Positions 54,391 through 64,000 of a stretch of DNA of 64,000 bases are shown in pieces. Source of the DNA: Callorhinus ursinus. Lineage: Eukaryota; Chordata; Mammalia; Carnivora; Otariidae. Within the stretch, counting starts at the first letter, position 1. Each line of letters begins with the position of its first letter. The notes under the pieces were generated by a model. The model was not told where the DNA came from. It did no database searches and saw only the letters and a program-made list of their open reading frames with translations. The position numbers were made by a program, and so were the translations under genes. The stretch is from assembly GCF_003265705.1 (NCBI RefSeq), contig NW_020312867.1:5543749-5607748 (forward strand). The letters are read 5' to 3'.

Positions 54391-55189
54391 TTCCGGTCCA
54401 CCTCCCTGACTCCCAGAAGAGGAAAACCTCCCTCCTCAGCCACCAGAACAGACGGCAGGAACTGCCAGGGCTTTGCCCACACCGGCTGCCTGCCCACCCG
54501 CCCGCCTTCCCTTGTTCTAGCAGATTAACAGTGACCTGTGACCCTGACAGGCTGGCCACACTCCCGGCCAATTTCAGCCTGTCGAAAGGAGTCCCCGGGG
54601 GTGGTTAGGGCTTGGGGATGTGTTGGCCAGATGGGCCTGGGAGGTCTTGGGTTGGCTTATCCCAGGAGGCAGAGCAGGTGGGCAGCCCCCAGCGCCCCCA
54701 CCCCCGTTTCCCCATCATGCATCACTGGGCTGGAGCTGGAGCCAGATGGTGGGGATGGGGCGGCCTTGCAGCTTCTGGCCTGACAAAGGATCCTCTGTAC
54801 TGCTCCCCCACCCTGACTGGCGTGACTGGCCTAGTCTGACTGCCAATCACTCTCAGCCCTGGCCTGCCTTGCCCTGGGCAGCCTTTCTGCCTAGAAGGTC
54901 CCTTCCCCCATCCCATTTATGGAGGAAGTTTCCCAAGCAATGTTCCTGGAGAGCCTTGGACTTGGAAACCCACTCATCATTCACCTGAGAGTGGGCAGGT
55001 ATGACCAAGGCAGTGTTTGCCTGGCGGTTATGACAGGTCCCAGATCCAAATGCACTAATAAGATTGAGTGCAATGGGCCAGGTGGGGATTGTGGCAAATG
55101 GGTACCTGACACTCAGTGAGCCCTCATCAATGGTCCCTGCGATTATTGTAACGGGGGAACTGAAGCCTAGAGAGGAGGGCTCTGGCCAG
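54391..55189. other. GC-rich unique DNA, no gene called
   Basis: Overlapping frames of 60-146 codons occur on both strands. The 146-codon minus frame (55293-54853) has no recognised domain. CpG is not enriched enough for an island. Confidence 0.45.
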
Positions 55190-55665
55190 AGTCTCAAGGT
55201 TAGAAGAATAGACTTGAGAGCCAGGACCACCTGAATTAGTTCCAGATCTGCTACTGAGAGTGAGTTCTTGGGATCGCCTAAGCTCTCATTCATTGCTCAT
55301 CTGAAATGGAGCTAATTAAATCTTTATCACAGAAGACAGTCCTGAGGGAGAAGTAAGATAATGCCTGGAAAGCATTACTCATATGTACATGGAGCTAGCC
55401 CCCAGTACATGTGAGCTACATCTCATTATTATCCTGGGAACCAGAGGGAGGGTGCAGGCGCTGCTAGAGACAAGAAAGCCTCAGAGGGAGGAGAGGACCA
55501 TCCTAGGGCATCAGTAGTAGTTGACTGGTTCAGGCCTGGGATCGACCCTGAGGACTTTCCAAGTTACAATGTGTAAACTTCTTCTTGACCAGGACTCTGT
55601 TTCCTTATCTGTAAAATGGGTTAAATGACAGCAGTTACCTCATAGGAGGCTGTAAGGATTAAGTC
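55190..55665 (+). repeat. Two MIR fragments
   Basis: About 55190-55440 (CCAGATCTGCTACTGAGAGT, TAAGATAATGCCTGGAAAGC) and 55560-55665 (TTTCCTTATCTGTAAAATGG). Confidence 0.8.
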
Positions 55666-55666
55666 A

Positions 55667-55945
55667 TTTTTTTTTTAAGATTTTATTTTGCTTATTTATT
55701 TGACACAGAGAGAGAACACAAGCAGGGCGAGAGGCAGAGGCAGAGGGAGAAGCAGGCTTCCTGCTGAACAAGGAGATTGATGTGGGGCTCAATCCCAGGA
55801 CCCTGGGATCATGACCTGAGGCGAAGGCAGAGGCTCAATCAACTGAGCCACCCAGACGCCCCCCATTTTTTTTTTTCAGAACGTAGGAGTTTATTGAATA
55901 CACCACAAGGGAGTGACAGGCAGGACAGCAGAGAGGCTGTCTGCC
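55667..55945 (-). pseudogene. Short 3' end of an unidentified retrocopied mRNA, its A-tail split by a SINE
   Basis: On the minus strand 55945-55877 reads as an mRNA 3' end: CACTCCCTTGTGGTGTATTC, then CAATAAACTCCTACGTTCTG, then an A-run (T-run at 55866-55876). The poly(A) signal AATAAA is at 55895-55890, 14 bp before the tail. A perfect 12-bp TSD AGGATTAAGTCA lies at 55655-55666 and 55946-55957, outside the SINE. I do not recognise the source gene; only about 70 bp were copied. Confidence 0.85.
55668..55859 (-). mobile_element. Can-SINE in the poly(A) of the retrocopy
   Basis: Inverted, from TTTTTTTTTAAGATTTTATT to CCACCCAGACGCC. Its own TSD cannot be told from the T-run. Confidence 0.9.
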
Positions 55946-56030
55946 AGGATTAAGTCAGTTTTCACCTGGAGAGCTTATGGACCATAGTCAATCAGTGTTA
56001 GTTATTACTGGGAGGCAAGGAGTCATTTCT

Positions 56031-56222
56031 TTTTTTTTTTTTTTAAAGATTTTATTTGAGAGAGAGAGAATGAGAGATAGAGAGCACGAGAGGGAAGAGG
56101 GTCAGAGGGAGAAGCAGACTCCCTGCTGAGCAGGGAACCCCATGTGGGACTCGATCCCTGGACTCCAGGATCATGACCTGAGCCGAAGGCAGTCGCTTAA
56201 CCAACTGAGCCACCCAGGTGCC
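56031..56222 (-). mobile_element. Can-SINE, inverted
   Basis: Perfect TSD AAGGAGTCATTTCT at 56017-56030 and 56224-56237. Confidence 0.96.
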
Positions 56223-56237
56223 CAAGGAGTCATTTCT

Positions 56238-57094
56238 GACTCCCTTCACTCAGGCTAGGGTTTGGAGGGTCTGCAAGTCAGATCTGTCTTGGGGGCATAT
56301 CGGAGGGGAGGAAGGGGGAAAGGCTGCCCTGGGGGGCTAGGGGCCCTGGGTACCCTTCTGGGTGCTACCTCTGTTTTGCTGGGTGACTCGAGGCCTCTGG
56401 AGAGTGGATGATCTGACCTCCACTGTATCCCAGGAGTCTGGTTGCTGGATTCTCTGAGCTGCACAGGGGCATGAGGGAGGGAAGGGGGATGGTAGAGGAG
56501 GCTATCGGGGCCTAGCCCACAGAGTTGCAGCCAGGCCAGCCTTCATGTGGGGCTGCCTCCTTGAGTCCCTCCGCACACACTGGGTCCAGGCATGTTCCAA
56601 CTGGCTCCTTGATGCCAAGTGAAGTCTATTAATATCAAAGTAATAAGGTAATTACTGTGATTTGGAAAAATTGCTAGTGAGTGCTTTTGAGGGAATTTCA
56701 GAGCAGAGAGTAGGGTGAGTGAAACATTTGTGAGAAAGGATGAAGGATTGTTCTGGATGCAGCATGAGGGTGGTAGGCTCTGGGCTCCCTCCACACTCCA
56801 CAGCTTGAGACTCCTCCTGCAGTTACTAAGTAGAGGGGAGCACCCAATTCTGCTCTTGTGGGGGCAGGAGGTTGGGGGGTCCTTGTGTGTTGGGGGGAGC
56901 TTGGGAAAGGAACAGAGAGGGGGGAGTGTGGGATTTTTAGGCCCTAAAATTACCCTCACAGATAGCCTGTAACCTCTGACTCCGTGAGTGAGTGGCCTCC
57001 TGCCCCAAAGTCACCCCAGTTCCCAGCCCCTGCCTGGAGAAGGGTTAGATGGAAGACTCCTGAGTCAGAGAAGAGCTGGGAAGAGCTTAGAAGC
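56238..57094. other. GC-richer unique DNA, no gene called
   Basis: A 138-codon minus frame (56959-56543) is Ser/Pro-rich with no recognised motif. Confidence 0.45.
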
Positions 57095-57240
57095 AGAGGG
57101 TGTCAGTGTGTGACTCTTGGACCACAGCATCGTCACTACCTGGGAACTTGCAGACGCGCTGAATGGCAAGCTCTGGGATGGGGCCCGGTAACGTGTGTTT
57201 GAACACGCCCAGAGTACATGTGTAGGATAATAGGCAGGGC
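57095..57240. mobile_element. hAT-Charlie type fossil
   Basis: TGACTCTTGGACCACAGCAT, CACTACCTGGGAACTTGCAG and GATGGGGCCCGGTAACGTG follow the hAT MITE order. Confidence 0.68.
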
Positions 57241-57399
57241 CAGGCCTGGGAAATGGGGCACAAATCCTGCTTTGAGAGGTTTTTAGGAGGTTGACACCTT
57301 AGGAACAGTTGACAGGGTGGACATGGAAGATAGCATGGTAACAGTAGTCATAGAAATAAGCAGAAGAAGCAAATCTATGCTGTGTACTCATTCAGTGGG

Positions 57400-57560
57400 A
57401 CATTGTGCTAAGCACTTTCTCGCTATGACTTTCATTTCACCTCATGAGAACCCTCACAGGTAGGGACGACTGTGGACCCAATAGTTTGGATAGGAAACTG
57501 GAGAACAGAAAGGCTAGATCTTCAGAGCCAATCTTCAGATACTGGGGTTTTGCTTCCTCT
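57400..57560 (-). repeat. MIR-type fossil, antisense
   Basis: TTTCACCTCATGAGAACCC and GATAGGAAACTGGAGAACAG. Confidence 0.68.
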
Positions 57561-57758
57561 CTGATAACAGCCTGCTTTGGTATATCTGAGGGGGTGGTTA
57601 GTGACCTGAGTGAGCAATAAAGACTGCTCAGGGGAGAAATAACTTTAAGGGAGGCTAGCCCTGTTTTGATTTTAAATTTACCGAGTACTTACTATGTGCA
57701 TTTGCTTGTGCATTGTCACTTTAATTTTTTTTTTTTTGTCACCTTTAAATGTCATTCT

Positions 57759-58085
57759 GGAGGCACCTGGCTGGCTCAATCAGAAGAGCATGCAACTCAG
57801 GGTGCCTGGGTGGCTCAGTCGTTAAGCATCTGCCTTCAGCTCAGGTCATGATCCTGGGGTCCTGGGATCGAGCCCCGCATCAGGCTCCCTGCTTGGCGGG
57901 AAGCCTGCTTCTCCATCTCCCACTCCCCCGGCTTGTGTTCCCTCTCTCACTGTCTCTCTCTCTGTCAAATAAATAAATAAAATCTTAAAAAAAAAAAAAG
58001 AGCGTGCAATTCTTGATCTCTGGGTTGTGAGTTCAAGCCTCACATGGGACATAGAGATTACTTAAATAAATAAGACTTAAAAAAG
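57759..58085 (+). mobile_element. Older Can-SINE split by a young one
   Basis: The older body is 57759-57798 and 57999-58085. The young copy at 57799-57996 (+) has TSD AAGAGCATGCAACTC against AAGAGCGTGCAATTC. Confidence 0.94.
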
Positions 58086-58099
58086 AAAAGTCACTTGGA

Positions 58100-58800
58100 T
58101 CCTCTAGGTACTTCAACTGTCCGCATTTTACAGATGATGCAATTGAGACTCAGAAAACAGGGTCGGGGCGCCTGGGTGGCTCAGATGGTTAAGCGTCTGC
58201 CTTTGGCTCAGGTCATGATCCCATGGTCCTGGGATTGAGTCCCGCATCGGGGTCCCTGCTAGGCGGGGAGCCTGCTTCTCCCTCTGCCTCTGTCTCTCTC
58301 TCTCTCTCTCTCTCTCTGACTCTCATGAATAAATAAATAAAACATTTTAATAAAAAAAAAGAAAACAGGGTCAGGAGGTGCCTGGGTGGCTCAGTCAGTT
58401 AAGTGTCAGCCTTTGGCTCAGAGCATGATCACAGGGTCCCCTGCTCAGCAGGGAGCCTGCTTCTCCCTCTTCCTGCCACTCCCCCTGCTTGTGCTCTCTC
58501 TCTATCTCTCTGTCAAATAAATAAAGGGACGCCTGGGTGGCTCAGTTGGTTAAGCGACTGCCTTCGGCTCGGGTCATGGTCCTGGAGTCCTGGGATCAAG
58601 TCCCACATCGGGCTCCCTGATCGGCGGGGAGTCTGCTTCTCCCTCTGGCCCTCTTCCCTCTCGTGCTTTCTATCTCTCATTCTCTCTCTCTCTCAAATAA
58701 ATAAATAAAATCTTAAAAAATAATAAAGAAAGAAAGAAAAAAGAAAACAGGGTCAGCTTCTCAAGGTCACATAGTGAGTGGCACAAGAAAAATTTCAAGC
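58100..58800 (-). repeat. MIR, antisense, split by three SINEs
   Basis: GCATTTTACAGATGATGCAA on the left; TTCTCAAGGTCACATAGTG on the right. Confidence 0.78.
58165..58741 (+). mobile_element. Three Can-SINEs in series at one target site
   Basis: Copies 58165-58359, 58375-58524 and 58525-58741. AGAAAACAGGGTC occurs at 58152-58164, 58360 and 58742. The middle copy lacks about 30 bp of its centre. Confidence 0.95.
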
Positions 58801-59079
58801 AAGGCAACAGGAGTTTGGAATCCTGGCTCTTAATCCAGATAGGCAGACCCTAGGTTTGGTGGGGACCCGCCCTTACACAGAGCTGCTTTCCTGGTTCTGT
58901 CCGTTTGGGATGCCCACCCTGTGTCCCCAAGCACCCAGGATAGGTGCAGACACAGTGAATGTCTGTTAAGTGACAATTAATAACATTTGTCTAAATAGAA
59001 CCATCTGTGGAAGCCAGAAGAAGGAATTAAAATGGAAGGAGCCTCTTCCATACAGGGCCATTTAATTCTCTTAGAGCCC

Positions 59080-59205
59080 TTCAGCCTTTTATATTATCTC
59101 CATTTCACAGATGAAGAAAGGAGGACTCACAGAAGAAGTGATGTGTTTGAGGTCACACGGCGTTGGTGGAAGAGCCAGGGTGTGAGGCCAAGTCTGCCTG
59201 ACCCC
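59080..59205 (-). repeat. MIR, antisense
   Basis: CTCCATTTCACAGATGAAGA and TTGAGGTCACACGGCG. Confidence 0.85.
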
Positions 59206-59456
59206 CCAAAACTGGTTTTTTTCCATTGGCTGGGTCCGTGATAAGGTGGTAGGGATGCAGAGATGGGATGGGCTTAAAAAAGGGTGGCTGGTATAATAAT
59301 GGTAACAATTATTATTATTATCACCATCTGTGAAATGGATGTATCATCCTTAGGCAGGGAAGGGAGGAAAGTGCCTCACCCATTCTAGACTCCCCTCTTC
59401 CTTCTGGCAGGGCTGGATGGCCAGCCTGCTTAGGACCCTGCAGCTCTGGCTCTCTG

Positions 59457-59470
59457 CTGCCCTCTGCTGG
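59457..59470 (-). promoter_or_regulatory. Perfect CTCF core motif
   Basis: The minus strand reads CCAGCAGAGGGCAG, fitting the CTCF core CCASYAGRKGGCAS at all 14 positions. It sits inside an imperfect palindrome (CTGCTGCCCTCTGCTGGCAG) in unique sequence. Binding is inferred from the motif only. Confidence 0.6.
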
Positions 59471-59557
59471 CAGCAGTCAGAGGTGGCGATAGGCTGTGGA
59501 AGCCATATGCCCCCCCAGCGTCATAAACTGATCTCCAGCTCATGAACGGTGTCTTTT

Positions 59558-59727
59558 TTTTTTTTTAAGATTTTATTTATTTATTCATGAGAGACAGAGA
59601 GAGAGAGAGAGGGAGAAGCAGGCTCCCAAGGAGCAGGGAGCCCGATGCGGGATTCGATCTCAGGACCCTGGGATCATGACCTGAGCCGAAGGCAGACGCT
59701 TAACCATCTGAGCCACCCAGGCACCCA
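59558..59727 (-). mobile_element. Can-SINE, CATGAGAGAC subtype, inverted
   Basis: GAACGGTGTCTTTT before and TAACGGTGTCTTTT after. Confidence 0.95.
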
Positions 59728-59741
59728 TTAACGGTGTCTTT

Positions 59742-60489
59742 TGCCAGTGACCAATACTGGGCTGGGGCGGAGACAGGGCTAGTGAGGCTCTCTAGGACCT
59801 CTGGTTCCTCTTTTGTGAAACGTTGGATTTGAGACTAAAAGCTCTTAGACCATGACTCTGAATTAGTCTCTGCCAAGGCTGACACCTTCCTGGCTCCTCA
59901 TTCTCTCTAGCAAGAAAGCCAAACCCATTGCCCTGCCTCCTGTCCCCTTACTTTTAGCCTCTGAAACCTTCTTGCTTCTTACCTGAGCATTATCAAAACC
60001 CAGTGTGAACCGGTAGCATCCCCCCACAAGGTTTATTTTCTTGCCCAGGAGTTAGAATCAGAGCCCCAGGATGACTGGTTGAAAGAGAAAAACCCTCTCT
60101 TAATCTCCCCCCACACCTCAACAAAACACACCCAAGAGCAAATGTCCTGCTTCCTGAGATGGTTGTTTAACCTTTCTCTCTCCTCTTTGGCCTGATTTCT
60201 ACCCCGGGGCTCAGCCCTTGGTTCATTTTTCTTCTTTCTCTGCACTCTTCCTAGGTTATCTTCGGTGGTCACACACTTTCAACATCTCCCAACTGCTGTT
60301 AACTCTCCCGAACCTTCTGCACCCAAGCCTTTGGCAAGTCTTATCCATCTTCCCTCCCCAGACCTGCTAATTATATTTACTCCTCTCCATCCCTGCTGCA
60401 GCCACTCCCTAGTCCCAGTTGCCACCATCTGCCATATGGACAACTTCAACAGCCACTGTGCAGATTGTATTTTCCAGAGATGGCCATAA
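59742..60489. other. Unique DNA, no gene called
   Basis: CT-rich in part. L2-like wording is possible at 59890-59990. Frames below 80 codons only. Confidence 0.45.
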
Positions 60490-61015
60490 CAGTCGCTCCC
60501 GTTCCATATGCTCTTCTGGGATCCTCTCGATCTTCCATCAAGAGGTGGAGTAACATTCTCCTCCTTTTGAATATGGGGGGACTTTTGTGACTGTCTCGAC
60601 CCACAGAGCCCAATAGAAATAATGTTATGTGACTTCCCAGCCTAGATCATTAAGAACACCATGACCTTCCACCTTGCTTTCCTGGGGCATTTGATCTTGC
60701 ACTCCAACCACCATGCTGTGGGGAAGCCCAGCAGCTCATGGACAGGAACAGAAGTCCCCAGTCCCCCACCTCACCTGGGCTCCCAGCCAGGAATCCATAC
60801 CAATTTGCTAGGCAAATGAATGAGCTATCTTGAAAATAGATCTTCGATCCTCCAGTCAAGCCACTGCATTTGATACTTTGTGGGACAGAGATGAGCTGTC
60901 CCCACTGAGCTCTGCCCCGACCGCAGATAGTGAGTATACAATTGACTGTCACTGTTTTAAGCCTCTGAGTGCGGTTGTTTTTTTACGCAGTAATATATAA
61001 ACTGAATACACTTTT
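60490..61015 (+). mobile_element. MaLR/ERVL-type LTR remnant
   Basis: ATGTTATGTGACTTCCCAGC, GAGCTATCTTGAAAATAGAT, CAGTCAAGCCACTGCATTTG and the end CAGTAATATATAAACTGAAT follow a known ancient mammalian LTR layout. Non-coding; subfamily not assigned. Confidence 0.6.
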
Positions 61016-61317
61016 TAAGGGTCCCCCTGCTTCCAATCCAAACCCCCTCACATTGTCCATATTCTGTTTGGTGGCCAGAGGGATCTTTTAAAAACATAAA
61101 TCAATTAACAATTTAGAGGATTAGATACTCTGAACAACTCTCTTGCCCCCCCCCCCAAAAAAAATCCACAAGTACTGGATAAAAATCTAAAAATACGTTA
61201 CTGAGCTGCTAAGAGTGAAATGGATATGGCAAAACCTATTTTGATACACAAGTATTTCTGCAACATCTGAATCATACAACTTATAATATGGAAATAAAGG
61301 AAATTATCAGTTCGTTA
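61016..61317. other. Unique AT-rich DNA, no gene seen
   Basis: Contains a C-run at 61147-61156 next to an A-run. Confidence 0.5.
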
Positions 61318-61334
61318 AGGCTTGCCACATGTGA

Positions 61335-61511
61335 GGGGCGCCTGGATGGCTCAGTCATTAAGTGTCTGCCTTTGGTTCAGGTCATGATCCCAGTGGGCTC
61401 CCTGCTTGGCGGGGGGGGGCTTCTTCTCCTTCTCTAGCTCCCCCTGCTTGTGTTCCCTCTCTCTCTGTGTCTCTCTCTGTCAAGTAAATATATAAAATCT
61501 TAAAAAAAAAA
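61335..61511 (+). mobile_element. Can-SINE, shortened centre
   Basis: Perfect TSD AAGGCTTGCCACATGTGA at 61317-61334 and 61512-61529. About 20 bp between CATGATCCCA and GTGGGCTCC are missing. Confidence 0.95.
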
Positions 61512-61724
61512 AAGGCTTGCCACATGTGAATCTCAAACATGACTGGACAGGAGTAGCTATCCATTCTAGATCTTCTCTCTCATATTTGGGGACATGAGTC
61601 AAGTATGACAGTGGTTCTGAAAATTGTAAATGTTTCTTTCATTGGAATAAGACTGGAATCAGATAAGTACATTGTTGTTTTGAGATATAATTTACATACC
61701 ATAAAGTTTACTCATTATCTTATT

Positions 61725-62341
61725 TTATTTTAATTTTTATTTATTTATTTATTTATTTTTATTTATTAGCGAGAGAGAGAATGAGAGACAGAGAGCATGA
61801 GCGGGAGGAGGGTCAGAGGGAGAAGCAGACTCCCCGCTGAGCAGGGAGCCCAATGAGGGACTCGATCCCGGGACTCCAGGATCATGACCTGAGCCGAAGG
61901 CAGTTGCTTAACCAACTGAGCCACCCAGGCACCCTATTTTATTTTATTTTTAAAGATTTTATTTATTTATTTGAGAGAGAGAATGAGAGAGAGAGAGAGT
62001 ACATGAGAGGGGGGAAGGTCAGACGGAGAAGCAGACTTCCCCGCTGAGCAGGGAGCCCGATGCGGGACTTGATCCTGGGACTCCAGGATCATGACCTGAG
62101 CCGAAGGCAGTCACTTAACCAACTGAGCCACCCAGGCGCTCTTATTTTATTTTATTTTTTAAAGATTTTGTTTATTTGAGAGAGCACATGAGCCAGGTGG
62201 TGGGTGGGGAGAGGCAGAGGGAGAGGGAGAAGCAGACTCCCCATTGAGCAGGGACCTTAATACAGGGTGAGATCCCAGAACCCTGGGATCATGACCTGAG
62301 CTCAAGGCAGACGTTTAATGACTGAGCCACCCAGGCGCCCC
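61725..62341 (-). mobile_element. Three inverted Can-SINEs within one L1 site
   Basis: Copies 61725-61933, 61948-62140 and 62155-62341. AAAGTTTACTCATT at 61704-61717 and 62342-62355 brackets all three. Confidence 0.94.
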
Positions 62342-62434
62342 AAAGTTTACTCATTTAAAGTGCACAGTGGTTTTAATATATTTACAGAGTTGTGTGACCA
62401 CCACCATAATCTAGTCAGATTTTCATTTTATATT

Positions 62435-62960
62435 TTCTTATTTATTTATTCATATTTTAAAATTTATTTATGAGAGAGAACGAAAGCGAGAGAGAATGAT
62501 CGTAGGTGGTGGGGGAGAGGCAGAGAGAGAGGGAAAAGCAGACTTCCCACTGAGCAGGAAGCCTGATGTGTGGCTTGATCCCAGGACCCCAAGATCATGA
62601 CCTAAGCCGAACGCAGACACTTAACCAACGGAGCCACCCAGGCAACCTTATTTCTTTTTAAAATATTTAATTTATTTATTTGACAGAGAGAGACACAGCG
62701 AGAGAGGGAACACAAACAGGGGGAGTGAGAGGGGGAGAAGCAGGCTTCCCGCCGAGCAGGGAGCTGGACACGTGGCTCAATCCCAGGACCCCGGGATCAT
62801 GACCTGAGCTGAAGGCAGACACTTAACCATCTGAGCCACCCAGGTGCCCCTGAAGGCAGACACTTAACGACTGAGCCACCCAGGTGCCCTAAAAGATTTT
62901 ATTTTTAAGTAATCTTTACACCCAACGTGGGGCTTCGCACACTCCACTGACCGGTGCCCC
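62435..62960 (-). mobile_element. Three inverted Can-SINEs, one with duplicated head
   Basis: Copies 62435-62647, 62655-62889 and an older truncated one 62890-62960. TCATTTTATATTTTC at 62423 and 62961 brackets the set. In the middle copy the head AAGGCAGACACTTAACNA...GTGCCC is present twice (62812-62850 and 62853-62889). Confidence 0.92.
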
Positions 62961-63018
62961 TCATTTTATATTTTCATCACCCCTAAAAGAAACCCTTTAC
63001 CCCTTGGCAGTCTTTCTT

Positions 63019-63265
63019 TTTTTTTTTTTTAAAGGAAATCTTTTTTTTTTTTTAATATTTAATTTATTTATTTGACAGAGAGAGAGAGAGCGAGAGCAGG
63101 AACACAAGCAGGGAGAGTGGGAGAAGGAGAAGCAGGCTTCCCGCTGAGCGGGGAGCCCGATGCAGGGCTTGATGTGGGGCTTGATGTGGGGCTTGATCCC
63201 AGGACCCTGGGATCATGACCTGAGCCAAAGGCAGACGCTTAATGACTGAGCCACCCAGGCGCCCC
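63019..63265 (-). mobile_element. Can-SINE with two-part tail and internal 12-bp repeats
   Basis: TSD CTTGGCAGTCTTTCT (63003) against CTTGGCAATCTTTCT (63266). AAAGGAAATC (63031-63040) separates two T-runs. GGGCTTGATGTG occurs at 63165-63176 and 63177-63188, followed by GGGCTTGATCCC. Confidence 0.93.
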
Positions 63266-63483
63266 GCTTGGCAATCTTTCTATCTTCCTCCTGCTGTAGC
63301 CATAGGCAACTACTGATCTATCTTCTGTCTCTATAGATTGGCTTATTCCATAAATTTGCCCATTCCTTTCATATAAATGGAATCATATAATATGTGGTCC
63401 TTTGTGATTGGCTTCTTTCACTTAGCAGCATGTTTCTGAGGTTCATCCATGTTGTAATATGACTCAGTACTTCATTTTTTCTT

Positions 63484-63508
63484 TTTTTAAGATTTTATTT
63501 ATTTATTC

Positions 63509-63552
<44 letters not shown>

Positions 63553-63672
63553 CAGAGGGAGAAGCAGGCTCCCAAGGAGCAGGGAGCCCGATGCGGGACT
63601 CGATCCCAGGACCCTGGGATCATGACCTGAGCTGAAGGCAGACGCTTAACCATCTGAGCCACCCAGGCGCCC
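63484..63672 (-). mobile_element. Can-SINE with long (GA)n, inverted
   Basis: TSD TTCATTTTTTCTT at 63471-63483 and 63673-63685. A GA run of about 34 bp spans 63517-63551. Confidence 0.95.
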
Positions 63673-63944
63673 TTCATTTTTTCTTATTACTTAATAATCA
63701 TCTATTGTATGGCTAGACCACATTTTGGTTGTCTATTCATCAGTTGATGGACATTTGGGTTGTTTCTACCTTTTGGTCAATAGTAGTAATAACGTTGTGA
63801 ACATTTGTGTACAAATTTTTGTGTGGTCAATGTTTTCATTTCTCTCAGGTATATACCTAAGAGTAGAACTGCTGGCTCATATGATAACCCTATGTTTAGC
63901 ATTTAAGGAATTGCCTAACTGTAAAACTAGAATAACTTATTTAA

Positions 63945-64000
63945 AAATTTTTTTAAGGATTTTACCTATTTATTTGAGAGAGAGTGAGAGAGAGAGCCGG
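63945..64000 (-). mobile_element. Can-SINE, cut by window end
   Basis: TTTTTTTAAGGATTTTACCT followed by TATTTGAGAGAGAGTGAG; the remainder is outside. Confidence 0.85.

Larger units (their letters stand above)
61675..63944 (-). mobile_element. Old L1 3' region, antisense, split by nested SINEs
   Basis: Readable pieces are TTTTGAGATATAATTTACAT (61678), GTTTACTCATTTAAAGTGCA (62345), CAACTACTGATCTATCTTC (63306), TATAAATGGAATCATATAAT (63373) and TGATGGACATTTGGGTTGT (63744), all in antisense order. Confidence 0.92.

Noticed and set aside
54853..55293. 146-codon minus-strand frame
   Set aside because: It extends into a MIR and overlaps plus-strand frames of similar length; no recognisable domain.
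61379..61564. 60-80 codon frames containing [23 protein letters not shown] text across the window
   Set aside because: This is the translation of the inverted SINE and recurs wherever a copy lies; it is not a protein family.

Overview
This window is nuclear DNA from a caniform carnivore, most likely an arctoid (bear, seal or weasel group). I hand-count about 125 copies, whole or partial, of the tRNA-Lys-derived Can-SINE. The head reads GGCGCCTGGGTGGCTCAG on the + strand, or CTGAGCCACCCAGGCGCC when inverted, and the tail reads (AAATA)nAAATCTTTAAA. The dog-specific young SINE head (GGGATCCCTGGGTGGCGCAG) is absent, which argues against a canid. L1 3' ends are also of carnivore type. Nothing bacterial, plasmid-like or phage-like is present, so operons and ribosome binding sites do not apply.

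Layout. Positions 1-25 kb are AT-rich, intron-like or intergenic DNA filled with SINEs, L1 pieces, MIR/L2 fossils and one hAT fossil; I see no convincing exon. Positions 25.85-26.7 kb are a CpG island with GC boxes and an ETS-type motif. It is the one clear promoter candidate, and it has a possible short first coding exon on the minus strand with a good splice donor. Positions 27-42 kb are again SINE-dense, with many nested and inverted insertions. A GCSH retrocopy (glycine cleavage H protein) lies at 42.8-43.4 kb. Positions 43.4-52 kb hold MIR/L2 fossils, a 31-bp minisatellite, an LTR-like element and an exact 65-bp repeat. An RPL34 retrocopy with an intact 117-codon frame lies at 52.4-52.85 kb inside a train of SINEs. 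A short 3' end of an unidentified retrocopied mRNA is at 55.9 kb. Positions 56-61 kb are less repetitive and contain a perfect match to the CTCF core motif. Positions 61.7-64 kb are an antisense L1 cut up by nested SINEs.

How the parts relate. No pathway or gene cluster is encoded. L1-machinery retrotransposition accounts for most of the structure: SINEs, 5'-truncated L1s and three mRNA retrocopies, many with readable target-site duplications (TSDs), so the insertion order can often be reconstructed. SINE ends are read by eye and are usually good to within about 5 bp. 'Young type' below means the roughly 190-bp SINE with a CT-rich middle and an AAATA tail. 'Older type' means the roughly 100-bp form whose body reads GTTGGGTGTAGAGATTACTT.
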